Shown: positions 55,417 to 63,707 of the stretch, in pieces
Layout: every line of letters begins with the position of its first letter
How positions within the stretch are numbered: the first letter of the stretch is position 1
Source: Weissella uvarum
GTDB taxonomy: Bacteria; Bacillota; Bacilli; Lactobacillales; Lactobacillaceae
DNA length: 64,000 bases
Direction: 5' to 3'
Assembly (NCBI RefSeq): GCF_016908785.1
Contig: NZ_JAFBEO010000001.1
Location: forward strand, 1 to 64,000
Position numbers and translations under genes: made by a program
The notes under the pieces: generated by a model
Database searches by the model: none
Seen by the model: the letters and a program-made list of their open reading frames with translations, nothing else
What the model was told of the DNA's origin: nothing

Positions 55417-56505
55417 TTACTGATCAATCACAATTAAGTCGGTTGGGATACCCGCTGTCAAGTTCTCGTTACCTTCTACACTAACAACAATATCATCTTC
55501 AATGCGGACACCACCAACATTTTCCAAATAAATCCCTGGCTCAACGGTCAATACCATTCCATCACGGACGAGATCTTGCTTATCTGCATTTTTTGAAAGC
55601 ACTGGTCCTTCATGAATATCTAAACCAATTCCATGACCAGTTGAATGACTAAAGTTCTTGCCATAACCAGCATCATCAATGATTTTGCGGGCAGCTGCAT
55701 CAACTTCAATTGCTGAATTGCCAAGTTGCAAAGCCGCAATCCCAGCTTTTTGAGCCGTCAAAACCACATCATAAACTTCACGCATTTGCGCCGTTGGTTC
55801 ACCAAAGGCAATCGTCCGTGTAATATCCGAAGTATAACCATCTACATAATAGCCAAAGTCAATGGTCACCATTTCTCCAGCTTCAATGACCTTATCTGTT
55901 GCCAAGCCGTGTGGCAAGGCCGCGCGCGCACCAGATGCCACAATCGTATCAAATGATGGCTTATCAGCGCCTAATTCCTTAAGACGAAAGTCTAACAGGT
56001 TCGCAACTTGTCGTTCCGTCATACCAACATGCAAATCAGGTAAAATCGCATTAAAGCCAGCCACTGAAATTTCAGCTGCATGGCGCAATTTACTGATTTC
56101 ATCATCATTTTTCACTTCACGAATTGATTCAAATAACTCGGGAACGGGGACAATGTCAACGCCATCAAAATTTTCATCGATATAATCAAAATCTCTGAAC
56201 ATAATTGAGTCTTCAAAACCGAGGCGTTCAATCTTAAAGCGTTTTGCTGCAGCCATGGCAACCCCCCAATAGTTACGAGTTACCAATAATTCAACTGGTG
56301 TATCGGCTAACTTTTCACGATACTCAACTTCATAGCGATCATCAGTAATCAAGGCAATGTTATCTTTACCAATCAAAACTAACCCATCACCTTCACCGCC
56401 ATCAAAACCAGTTAAATAGTTCATATTGAAACCATTAGTCACCAAAATCCCATCAATATTCAATGGTTCAAAAATCTTACGAACATCTGCTAATTGCGCT
56501 TCCAT
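55417..56505 (-). CDS. M24-family Xaa-Pro peptidase
   Basis: 362 residues from the ATG at 56505 (GGAGG 7 bases upstream). Creatinase N-domain (1-130), then a pita-bread catalytic domain with metal ligands in TIDFGYYVDGYTSDITRT, HSTGHGIGLDIHEGP, LTVEPGIYLENVGGVRIEDD. Cleaves the bond N-terminal to proline; Xaa-Pro dipeptidase (PepQ) or aminopeptidase P (PepP) cannot be separated safely. Length favours a YqhT/PepP-like or PepQ enzyme. Confidence 0.92.
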   Translation of the reverse strand: MEAQLADVRKIFEPLNIDGILVTNGFNMNYLTGFDGGEGDGLVLIGKDNIALITDDRYEVEYREKLADTPVELLVTRNYWGVAMAAAKRFKIERLGFEDSIMFRDFDYIDENFDGVDIVPVPELFESIREVKNDDEISKLRHAAEISVAGFNAILPDLHVGMTERQVANLLDFRLKELGADKPSFDTIVASGARAALPHGLATDKVIEAGEMVTIDFGYYVDGYTSDITRTIAFGEPTAQMREVYDVVLTAQKAGIAALQLGNSAIEVDAAARKIIDDAGYGKNFSHSTGHGIGLDIHEGPVLSKNADKQDLVRDGMVLTVEPGIYLENVGGVRIEDDIVVSVEGNENLTAGIPTDLIVIDQ

Positions 56506-56559
56506 TTCGCTACCTCCGTCATCTTTCATTAAATTATACCAAAATTACGTCCACCTGTT

Positions 56560-57669
56560 TTAAAATATCTGCGCTGGACCGGTTTGATATTGCTGCACTT
56601 GTGACCAATCAATGTGAAAGCCTAAGCCAGGTTGACTTGGGAGCTCCACCTGTCCAGCTTGCAAATGCAATTTTTCAACAATAATATCTGCTTGTAAATA
56701 GGCCTGTGTCGGTCCACTATCCGGCGGAAAAATCGGATCTGCTTGCTTGGCTGCTAAAACAGCGTCCACAAAACGACCGATTCCTGAGCTCAACATGCCA
56801 CCAATCCATGGCAACTTACCAGCTTGTGTAATTTTTGACTGCGCCAATAGCGTTGGCCCAATCCCACCTAACTTTCCAGGTTTGAGTGTAAAAGCATCGG
56901 CCACGTCTAACGCCAAAGCCCGTTCAACATCGGCAACGTCGTTAATCGACTCATCTAAACTCACCAAGGGTAACGCTACTTGATTGGCTAAGGTTTGATA
57001 GCTCGACCAGTTAGCCCCTTGCAACGGCTCTTCAACTAGAGTAATTCCTTTTTGCTTTAGCGTTGCTAAGATTTGGGTACTTTGTGGCTTATCAGGCAAT
57101 GCATTATTAAAATCAATCGTAAACAGGCTCGCAGAATCATCCCACGCATTTAAATCAGGTACTGTTAATTCCGGAACCATCTTTAATTTAATCCGTTGAT
57201 ATCCCTGTGCAATGGCTTCACCAATTAATTGCTCGGTCTTAGCCGATGTCGCTTGCAATCCAATTGCCTTACCTACTGGAATGGCTTTTCTTGTCACTCC
57301 GAGCAATTGCGCTAATGATTGCTGTTTCAAATGCCCATACGCATCCCAACATGCCATCTCCAATCCTGCTTTAGCAAAGCTATAATCAGTACTTTCATCT
57401 AATAAAGCCGCCACTTGTTGCGGATGATTCCAGGCGTGATCTTTCAATACCTGCACTAACTGCGGCAGGACTGACCACGAAAGTTGCTGATTTTCTGGCG
57501 CGTAAGCTGTATTCTCAAAACTTTGAATTTCGCCATATCCAACACTGCCATCCATCAATTGAATTTCTAGCAGGGTCAATGCCCGCACTTTTGTTCGGTC
57601 ATGAGCTGTATCGAACGCTTCCTTCAACGGTAAACGTAACGGGATTGCGGTAACTTGTTTAACTTGCAT
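56560..57669 (-). CDS. menC: o-Succinylbenzoate synthase (MenC)
   Basis: 369 residues, enolase-superfamily barrel. KLKM (catalytic Lys pair), FTIDFNNAL, VEEPL and SLDES supply the metal ligands, and LKPGKLGG the second catalytic Lys. It dehydrates SHCHC to o-succinylbenzoate in menaquinone synthesis. Related dipeptide epimerases share these residues, but menFDH in the same window favours MenC. It stands alone, about 2.4 kb from the other men genes. Confidence 0.87.
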   Translation of the reverse strand: MQVKQVTAIPLRLPLKEAFDTAHDRTKVRALTLLEIQLMDGSVGYGEIQSFENTAYAPENQQLSWSVLPQLVQVLKDHAWNHPQQVAALLDESTDYSFAKAGLEMACWDAYGHLKQQSLAQLLGVTRKAIPVGKAIGLQATSAKTEQLIGEAIAQGYQRIKLKMVPELTVPDLNAWDDSASLFTIDFNNALPDKPQSTQILATLKQKGITLVEEPLQGANWSSYQTLANQVALPLVSLDESINDVADVERALALDVADAFTLKPGKLGGIGPTLLAQSKITQAGKLPWIGGMLSSGIGRFVDAVLAAKQADPIFPPDSGPTQAYLQADIIVEKLHLQAGQVELPSQPGLGFHIDWSQVQQYQTGPAQIF

Positions 57670-57835
57670 GGTGCGCTCCCTTCATTAAGAAAGTTTTGAA
57701 TAATGACTAAAAATCCAACAAGGCAAAGTTGTTTAATTAAGACTTGATCATGCCATTACTTTATAACATTGGATATCTTTACGCATGTATTTATGTTATA
57801 CCAATTTAAATGATAATAGCATAAGGAGACATACA

Positions 57836-58402
57836 ATGAAAAAAATCGCTGTCTATTGTGGTGCCACCACTGGAAATGATCCCAAGTATGAACAAGCTAC
57901 TCACGAATTAGGCATCTGGTTAGCCAACAACCAGTTTGACTTAGTATACGGCGGAGGTGGCGTTGGCCTAATGGGCCTTTTAGCGCAAACCGTCCTTGAT
58001 AATGGAGGGCACGTGCACGGCATCATGCCACAAAACCTCTATGACCGCGGCGCCGCTTATAATGGACTAACTTCATTAGAAATCGTGCCAGATATGTCCA
58101 TCCGTAAGCAAAAAATGCTCGAACAATCAGATGCTTGTTTAGCACTCCCTGGCGGTCCAGGAACACTTGAGGAAATTATTGAAGCATTTTCTTGGGCCAG
58201 AATTGGCGATAACGAAAACCCTTGCCTGCTTTACAATGTAGCTGGTTATTATAATCCTTTAAAACAGCTACTTGAAGAGATGGTTGAAAAAGCCTTTTTA
58301 ACTGAATCGGATTTTCAAAAACTTGGGTTTATTACGCAATTAGATGAGATCATCCCTTTTATCGACGCCTATATACCACCGGCTGTACGCCAATATCATT
58401 AA
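57836..58402 (+). CDS. LOG-family protein (lysine decarboxylase-like fold)
   Basis: 188 residues from the ATG at 57836 (AAGGAG 7 bases upstream). Motifs VYGGGGVGLMGLLA and PGGPGTLEEI mark a LOG nucleoside 5'-monophosphate phosphoribohydrolase, the fold often misannotated as lysine decarboxylase. Role in bacteria outside cytokinin biology is unclear. It is divergent from menC and ends in a terminator. Confidence 0.9.
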   Translation: MKKIAVYCGATTGNDPKYEQATHELGIWLANNQFDLVYGGGGVGLMGLLAQTVLDNGGHVHGIMPQNLYDRGAAYNGLTSLEIVPDMSIRKQKMLEQSDACLALPGGPGTLEEIIEAFSWARIGDNENPCLLYNVAGYYNPLKQLLEEMVEKAFLTESDFQKLGFITQLDEIIPFIDAYIPPAVRQYH

Positions 58403-58481
58403 AGTTAACGATATTCAATTAATTTGACTAAACCTACAATCTCGTGCTAAATTCAATATATCTTAAATAGGCCTAAATTTT

Positions 58482-58526
58482 CTATCACCATACAAGTGGC
58501 AAAGCCATTAGTGATAGTTTTTTTAT
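58482..58526 (+). terminator. Terminator after the LOG gene
   Basis: CTATCAC (58482-58488) pairs with GTGATAG (58511-58517) around an inner GGC-AAA-GCC stem, followed by seven T. Confidence 0.85.
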
Positions 58527-58628
58527 TGCTTACTTGTCCTGATGGATAAAAAATAATTAAGGATTACATTATTAGAGAGTGATAGTTGTAATGCAAATAA
58601 AACGTAAAAAGCTCTACTGAAGTATTTA

Positions 58629-58649
58629 CTACTTAAGTAAACATATCCA
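58629..58649. repeat. Inverted repeat upstream of the decayed gene
   Basis: TTTACT and AGTAAA flank ACTTA, so a possible operator or short hairpin lies about 50 bases ahead of the broken gene. Nothing else supports a function. Confidence 0.35.
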
Positions 58650-58692
58650 ATTAACTGAACGATATAAAAAGCTGTTATAGGAGGAGCGCCAT

Positions 58693-59019
58693 ATGGCTAA
58701 AAAAATTAAAGACGCTAACGGTAATGTGTATGTACAAAAAAAGCATTTTATAAGGGATTCGGGTTTTGGTTCTTAATGATAAGGCTGCTCATTATTTTGG
58801 GAGTTATGGGCTATCGTACTTATCAAATTGCTAGCACACACAATGACATCTAAAAATGTTTATTCACAACAATTAAAAGATGAAACACCTAATTTAATCA
58901 AGCAATACGGTGTTGATGGTGTATCTAAAATTTTCAATACAAAGGTCGAAGTCCTGAATGAAATCAATAACGATGGCCAATAAATAATCACAATGCGTAA
59001 AGTAATTAATCATCACTAA
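58693..59019 (+). pseudogene. Decayed small membrane-protein gene (two frameshifts, one stop)
   Basis: A strong GGAGGAG is followed by ATG at 58693 and 17 clean codons (MAKKIKDANGNVYVQKK). The frame is then lost: CATTTTATAAG looks like CCATTTTATAAG (Pro-Phe-Tyr-Lys) with one C deleted. In the next frame come FYKGFGFWFLMI and a membrane segment to HNDI and a stop at 58851. A third frame gives KNVYSQQLKDETPNLIKQYG to NNDGQ and a stop at 58981, after which the frame stays open to 59017. Together this reads as one former protein: basic head, one membrane helix, extracellular domain. A related start (K-K-x-x-D-x-x-G-N-x-Y-V-Q-K-K-P) is common in lactobacillal small secreted or anchored proteins. 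Confidence 0.75.
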
Positions 59020-59053
59020 TAAAACATGTCACCTTCAAGCACAACGGAGAAAA

Positions 59054-59071
59054 ATGAAAGTTTATGAATAA
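59054..59071 (+). CDS. Five-codon upstream ORF overlapping the Ser-rich gene
   Basis: ATG AAA GTT TAT GAA TAA, encoding MKVYE. GGAG lies 5 bases before its ATG, the best Shine-Dalgarno in this stretch. Its stop overlaps the first codons of the Ser-rich gene, whose own ATG (59064) has only a weak site. Translational coupling or a leader-like effect is possible, but no experimental evidence exists. Confidence 0.45.
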   Translation: MKVYE

Positions 59072-59615
59072 CAATAAAGAAACACGTTCTACTAACAATA
59101 ACCCAACAAAATCAAAAAACATCTGGCTAATTTTGATAGCCATCTTTGTTGGTATCTTAGCAGCTATCGCAATTTTTTTCATGGGAGTTTATATTTCAAG
59201 CTCTTCCAAGTCTTCAAATTCACATGTATCTTCAGAATCATCTTCCAAAAAGTTATCTTCAGAAAAGACATCAACTTCTGAAGAGACGTCATCTTCTGAA
59301 GTTGCCTCATCACAAGAAGCTACCCAACCAACAGATGACGGTTATAATTATATTTTAGTTTTTGCCGACGGTACAACTCGCCTAAGCCGCACAGCTCCTA
59401 CCTCGGAATATTGGCAAGAAGGAACCTCTTCAGCAGCCAGTAATGGCCATCCTGGTCGTACCACCTACAACCAATTGTCATTTAAACAAATGGGCGGAGA
59501 GACTGGAACAGGAACAAGTGAAGATGATCGCGACGAATATATGAAAGACTGGAATGAAGATTACGATAATGATAGTCAAGCAATGATGGAAAAATCCATC
59601 CCTTATCATGGTTAA
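59064..59615 (+). CDS. Ser-rich single-pass membrane protein
   Basis: 183 residues, not recognised. Residues 1-18 are polar/basic, 19-45 a membrane helix (IWLILIAIFVGILAAIAIFF), then a Ser/Glu/Thr-rich stalk of about 50 residues, then a C-terminal segment with aromatic and Gly/Ser clusters (YNYILVFADGTTRLSRTAP; NGHPGRTTYNQLSFKQMGG) that may be a small extracellular domain. No LPXTG motif. It follows the decayed gene and sits on the opposite strand to most of the window. Confidence 0.7.
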   Translation: MNNNKETRSTNNNPTKSKNIWLILIAIFVGILAAIAIFFMGVYISSSSKSSNSHVSSESSSKKLSSEKTSTSEETSSSEVASSQEATQPTDDGYNYILVFADGTTRLSRTAPTSEYWQEGTSSAASNGHPGRTTYNQLSFKQMGGETGTGTSEDDRDEYMKDWNEDYDNDSQAMMEKSIPYHG

Positions 59616-59768
59616 TCTGAAACAACCTACCGTAATTTAGAAAATTTAACGCCTTTTCAATTAAGCAATCACCACTGCAGATAAAAAAACTTTGAACAAC
59701 AAATAAAAAAACACATCCCTCCTACTGAGTGGATGCTTTATAGCAGGGTTAATCTCGATATCAGACCT

Positions 59769-59798
59769 GAGCATGTCTTAAAAATGCTCTTTTTTTGT
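59769..59798 (+). terminator. Terminator of the Ser-rich gene
   Basis: GAGCAT (59769-59774) pairs with ATGCTC (59784-59789), followed by a run of eight T. Confidence 0.8.
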
Positions 59799-59820
59799 GC
59801 AAAAATATTTCCAAGAAACA

Positions 59821-59864
59821 AAAAGCGCTAACAAGCTATCTAAGTAGCTAAGTTAGCGCTTTTA
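59821..59864 (-). terminator. Terminator of the tRNA transcript
   Basis: AAAAGCGCTAAC pairs with GTTAGCGCTTTT, with an inner AGCTA/TAGCT stem, giving a stable hairpin ending in TTTTTG on the minus strand. The hairpin can also stop rightward transcription. Confidence 0.88.
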
Positions 59865-59889
59865 TTAACGATCTAATCATCAATTAGAA

Positions 59890-59963
59890 TGTTCCCTGTC
59901 GGACTCGAACCGACGACCGGACGGTTATGAGCCGTCTGCTCTAACCAACTGAGCTAAAGGAAC
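59890..59963 (-). tRNA. tRNA with CAU anticodon (Met elongator or Ile2)
   Basis: 74 bases including the discriminator A; CCA is not encoded. The acceptor pairs GTTCCTT with AGGGAAC (one G-U), D arm GCTCAGTTGGTTAGAGC, anticodon arm GACGG-CTCATAA-CCGTC, T arm GTCGGTTCGAGTCCGAC. The anticodon is CAU. The anticodon arm GACGGCTCATAACCGTC resembles tRNA-Ile2 genes of bacilli as I recall them, which need lysidine at C34, but I cannot separate the two by eye. Confidence 0.9.
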
Positions 59964-59993
59964 CTGAACGAATTTAATCAAATGATTAAATGA

Positions 59994-60066
59994 TGTCCCC
60001 GCACGGACTCGAACCGTGGACCCAAGGATTAAAAGTCCCTTGCTCTACCAACTGAGCTACGGAGAC
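59994..60066 (-). tRNA. tRNA-Lys (UUU)
   Basis: 73 bases including the discriminator A; no encoded CCA. Acceptor GTCTCCG pairs with CGGGGAC, D arm GCTCAGTTGGTAGAGC, anticodon arm AGGGA-CTTTTAA-TCCCT, T arm CACGGTTCGAGTCCGTG. Anticodon UUU. It is upstream of the CAU tRNA on the same transcript. Confidence 0.95.
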
Positions 60067-60071
60067 AAACA

Positions 60072-60085
60072 GGTCTTAAAAGACC
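60072..60085. repeat. 14-bp perfect palindrome at the tRNA start region
   Basis: GGTCTTAAAAGACC reads the same on both strands apart from the central AA/TT pair. It lies between the inferred tRNA promoter -10 and the tRNA-Lys 5' end, so it would be in the first bases of the precursor. Confidence 0.6.
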
Positions 60086-60092
60086 AAACATT

Positions 60093-60121
60093 ATTATACA
60101 TGAAGCCGATTTATTTGTATA
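60093..60121 (-). promoter_or_regulatory. tRNA promoter
   Basis: On the minus strand TATAAT (60098-60093) is a perfect -10; a TATACA (60121-60116) 17 bp upstream is a 4-of-6 -35. It overlaps the last bases of menH, so tRNA transcription starts right after the men operon. Confidence 0.6.
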
Positions 60122-60923
60122 GCATAGCTTGCATGTCGTTTAACACCTGTGTAAACATCATCGGCGCCTCGAAATGGACATTGTGTCCAGCTTCTGGAAT
60201 TTGTACGTCGTGAGCCTGTGGCAGGTGCAACAGCATATTTTGTGTAATACAGAGAAATTTTTTATCTAAAGCACCATTAATCAATACCGTTGCCACATCT
60301 AAAGCCCGCAACTGTGGCCATAAATTCGGCATAGCCCCTGTTCCAAACTCACGCAATGAAGCCGCCACATTTTCAGGTTGCTGAGCTACTCGCTGAGCGT
60401 GCATAAACGCTCTTTGTGTTGCTGGCAACTGCTGCTGACTAGCAAACATCGGTAGCTGTTCCCATTCATTTATGAATGCTTCCATACCAGATTCAAGCAC
60501 CCTGTGCGCCTTTTTTTCATCCGCTAACTGACGCGCCTGGCGCTCATCAGCATCTGCAAGGCCAGGGGTTCCGCTTTCTAGCACTAACAATTGAATGTCC
60601 TCTGGATGCGCTAAAGCATACGCTAGCGCAAGCCGAGCACCCATGGAATAGCCAACTAGCTGCACGGGTTGTTGCGTCAAATTTTGGATAAGCGTCTGCA
60701 AATCAGCAATTTGTTGTTCAGCCTGAAAACGGTGACTATCTTTAACCACTGGCGCATTCGGACCAAAGCCTAGCAAATCTAAATAGATTGCGGTACCACG
60801 TGGATTAATCGCCTCAAAATCTGCATGACTGCCCATGAAGCCATGCAAAAAAAGCCAAGTTGGTGTTCCTGTCCCCTTTTGTTCATAGTGATATGGATAT
60901 CCACGGACTTCAATTGTTGGCAT
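60111..60923 (-). CDS. menH: MenH (SHCHC synthase), alpha/beta hydrolase
   Basis: 270 residues. Alpha/beta hydrolase with oxyanion LFLHGFMGSHADF, nucleophile GYSMGARLALAYALAHP and catalytic His in AGHNVHFEAPMMF. Removes pyruvate from SEPHCHC to give SHCHC in menaquinone synthesis. It overlaps menD by 14 bases. Confidence 0.92.
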   Translation of the reverse strand: MPTIEVRGYPYHYEQKGTGTPTWLFLHGFMGSHADFEAINPRGTAIYLDLLGFGPNAPVVKDSHRFQAEQQIADLQTLIQNLTQQPVQLVGYSMGARLALAYALAHPEDIQLLVLESGTPGLADADERQARQLADEKKAHRVLESGMEAFINEWEQLPMFASQQQLPATQRAFMHAQRVAQQPENVAASLREFGTGAMPNLWPQLRALDVATVLINGALDKKFLCITQNMLLHLPQAHDVQIPEAGHNVHFEAPMMFTQVLNDMQAMLYK

Positions 60924-62592
60924 AATCTGCTCCTAACTGATTCAGCACAGTTTGGTGCGTCACCACATTCTGTTGCCGTTGAGTGGTCACTTCAATAATT
61001 TTCAAACCATCAGCAGGCTGATCAACTGCTTGTTGCAAGGCTTGTGGTTGTTGAATGCGCTGATATTGCGCATCGAATAAATCAGCCACTTTTTCGATTG
61101 ACCACCCCTGTGGCGTCCCGAATAATTGCTCAAAATATTCATCAGCACTAGCTTGTGGCAAAAATGAAAAAATACCTCCACCAGCATTATTTGTTACCAA
61201 AATTGTTAGATCAACCCCAAGCTGCTTTGCTAAAGCAATCCCGTTCAAATCATGGAATAAGGCTAAATCACCAATCGCCAGCCAGTTATTTCCACCAGCC
61301 AAGGCCATCCCTGCTGCAGTGGCAACTGTCCCATCAATACCATTCGCACCACGATTAGCCCATGTTTTAATTGCATGCTTTGGTTGCCAGTAATTATCAT
61401 AATCCCGGATTGGCATTGAATTAGCAATGAACAACCGTGTCCCCATCGGCAGATTATTCATCGTTTGTACCACACCTAAATCATCCAAAGGCGTCTGTAC
61501 CATTTGTTGTCCAATTTCTGTCAAACGCGTTTGAGTTGCCAACCATGCTTGATAGAATGTCGACGTATTTTGACCAATTTGCTGATCAAACGCCTTTAAA
61601 AAGCTAGTTTCATTAACATCTAAGGACATCTCACTTTGTCGGCTATGATCATGACCAACATATTGTTTGCCAACTTGAAGCACCGGAATATGCTCACTTT
61701 GAATCCATTGTAATAATTTTGCTGAAACCGGTGTTGCACCAAACCGAACGATCACTTGTGGTACTGGTAAACTGGCCAATTGATTGGCCGCCACCAAACT
61801 ATCAATACCAATAATTTGGCCTGGTGCCGGTCGCACTTGGCTTAGCACATCGGCAATAACTGGGATTTGATGCTTCTTTGCAACATCAACTAGTAATTGC
61901 GTATAATCACCACGTTCAACGGGTCCGGCTAAAAAGACAATTTCACGCTGCAATAACTCTACTAAGGCTGGATTCAATTCAACTTGTGCTGTTAAATCCG
62001 GAAAAGCCTGTGGTTTGATAGTCGGCCAAGGCATCTCTAAGTCTGGCATCAAAGGTTTACGTAACGGTAAATTCAGTTGTACTGGACCAGCTGGTGCAGT
62101 CACACTTTGATGAACTAAGTGTTGAACCTCGTAATCAAGATAAGCTAAAGCATCTGGGCTCTCACTTTGTAACGTTAGCGTCACGGCATTCTTAACGTTG
62201 CCACCATATAACCCAGTTTGCGCAATCGTTTGTGGTGCGCCAATGTGCTGTAACTCTTCAGGCCGATCGGTTGTTAAAGCTAACAACGGCACATGTGAAA
62301 CCGCTGCTTCAGCAATGGCGGGGGCATAATTAGCCGTCGCTGTCCCTGATGTTGCCAACAAGGCCACTGGTTCTTGGCTAGTTTTAGCAATTCCCAGCCC
62401 TAAGAAGCCTGCATCACGCTCATCTAGCGCAACATGTAACTGAAAATCGTCTACAATATGTTGGCTAAATTCAGCCAATAGCAAAGCAATTGGCGTTGTG
62501 CGCGAACCTGGTGATACGACGACATGCCGCACGCCTTGTTCATACAGTCCTAATATTAAATGTTTAATTTGTTCTGTTAAATTCTGATTCAT
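60910..62592 (-). CDS. menD: SEPHCHC synthase MenD
   Basis: 560 residues. ThDP enzyme adding succinic semialdehyde from 2-oxoglutarate to isochorismate. VVVSPGSRTTPIALLLAE (near 24), LATSGTATANYAPAIAEA, and the cofactor segment GDLALFHDLNGIALAK with NNAGGGIFSFLP. Coupled to menF at an ATGA overlap. Confidence 0.95.
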   Translation of the reverse strand: MNQNLTEQIKHLILGLYEQGVRHVVVSPGSRTTPIALLLAEFSQHIVDDFQLHVALDERDAGFLGLGIAKTSQEPVALLATSGTATANYAPAIAEAAVSHVPLLALTTDRPEELQHIGAPQTIAQTGLYGGNVKNAVTLTLQSESPDALAYLDYEVQHLVHQSVTAPAGPVQLNLPLRKPLMPDLEMPWPTIKPQAFPDLTAQVELNPALVELLQREIVFLAGPVERGDYTQLLVDVAKKHQIPVIADVLSQVRPAPGQIIGIDSLVAANQLASLPVPQVIVRFGATPVSAKLLQWIQSEHIPVLQVGKQYVGHDHSRQSEMSLDVNETSFLKAFDQQIGQNTSTFYQAWLATQTRLTEIGQQMVQTPLDDLGVVQTMNNLPMGTRLFIANSMPIRDYDNYWQPKHAIKTWANRGANGIDGTVATAAGMALAGGNNWLAIGDLALFHDLNGIALAKQLGVDLTILVTNNAGGGIFSFLPQASADEYFEQLFGTPQGWSIEKVADLFDAQYQRIQQPQALQQAVDQPADGLKIIEVTTQRQQNVVTHQTVLNQLGADYANN

Positions 62593-63707
62593 TGTTGTGC
62601 CTCAATTAATTCTTTCATTGGCGTCATTTTCAATTGGATTTCCTGAGCTTCTTGTGCCAAATCTGAATCAGGTAGAATCCCTGCCCCAGCAAACAAATGC
62701 ACCTCAGTGCCCTTTTGCCACATCGACCGAATCCCCACAACAAATTCACCCATACCATTTGGTTCTAAATAACCAATTGGGGCCGCAAATAGTCCGCGCG
62801 GTTGTGCTTCAACCGATTTAATCACTGCTTGCGCCCAATCTTTTGGAAAACCTCCTAGTGCAGGCGTAGGATGCAAACGTTCCAATAACTCTGGTAATGA
62901 CGTGTTTTCAGCTAACTCACCTTGAATTGGTGTGTATAAATGCTGAATTTGTGGTGTTTTCAAAAGGGTCGGCTCTTTGTCATAATGTAGCGTCGCCAAA
63001 TCAGACAAAACATTAGCAATTGTATCAACAACCACTGCATGCTCTGTTCGATTTTTGGGGTCATGCCACAGTTGGCTCGCCAAGGCTGCATCCTTTGCTT
63101 GATTTTCTCCACGTTTAATTGATCCAGCCACTGCAGCCGTTTCAAAATGTTGTCCCGCTAAACGAACTAAACGTTCAGGAGTTGCAGAAATAAAGGCTTC
63201 ATCACCACGTTTTAAAACAAAGTGATAACTATTAGGCTGTTTAACTTGCAAATCAGCAATCAATTGACCCAAATCCAAGGGATGTGCTAATTGCAGTGTT
63301 GTTTGCATCCCTAAGACTACTTTTTCTTTATCCACTTCACGTTGCAAGGTTGTAAGCGTTGGAGTCATTCGATCAACCCAGTCAACTTCTTGATCTTCTT
63401 TTAAGACCGCATTAGACTGCAAAGGCGTTTGCACCGAATCATTTGGCACCTGCCTTAAATCAACAGTTTCTGCTGGAGCGAAAAAATAGCCATTCATCAA
63501 TACCGAGTCCTGTTTTTGTTCATCAAAGGGGACTCCGCCAAACACAAGCTGCGTTTGCTGGGCTAACCAATTTGCTAACTCACTTGGTTGCTGCCAGTTC
63601 TTCAATTCATCAGCTACACCAAACCCAGCTAGCTGGGTCTGCTTATCAGCTGATGCAAAATAAACAGCTTGGTCGGCCTCATTAAATTTTTTCATCCATG
63701 CTTGCAT
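62589..63707 (-). CDS. menF: Isochorismate synthase MenF
   Basis: 372 residues, a chorismate-binding enzyme. Motifs FVLKRGDEAFISATPERLVRL, VAGSIKRGE, HLYTPIQGELA, LHPTPALGGFPK and the C-terminal VVGIRSMWQKGTEVHLFAGAGI. Opens the menaquinone branch from chorismate. The start at 63707 has GGAAAAG nearby. It overlaps the upstream DUF2075-type gene by 26 bases. Confidence 0.93.
   Translation of the reverse strand: MQAWMKKFNEADQAVYFASADKQTQLAGFGVADELKNWQQPSELANWLAQQTQLVFGGVPFDEQKQDSVLMNGYFFAPAETVDLRQVPNDSVQTPLQSNAVLKEDQEVDWVDRMTPTLTTLQREVDKEKVVLGMQTTLQLAHPLDLGQLIADLQVKQPNSYHFVLKRGDEAFISATPERLVRLAGQHFETAAVAGSIKRGENQAKDAALASQLWHDPKNRTEHAVVVDTIANVLSDLATLHYDKEPTLLKTPQIQHLYTPIQGELAENTSLPELLERLHPTPALGGFPKDWAQAVIKSVEAQPRGLFAAPIGYLEPNGMGEFVVGIRSMWQKGTEVHLFAGAGILPDSDLAQEAQEIQLKMTPMKELIEAQQ

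Larger units (their letters stand above)
59616..59889. other. Intergenic region with terminators ahead of the tRNA genes
   Basis: No coding sequence. It holds a weak minus-strand hairpin near 59711-59735 (GCATCC/GGATGT, T-run), a plus-strand terminator for the Ser-rich gene (59769-59798) and a strong hairpin serving the tRNA transcript (59821-59864). Confidence 0.7.

Noticed and set aside
58403-58692. A coding gene between the LOG gene and the decayed gene
   Set aside because: All frames are broken by stops; the segment holds a terminator, a small inverted repeat and AT-rich DNA.
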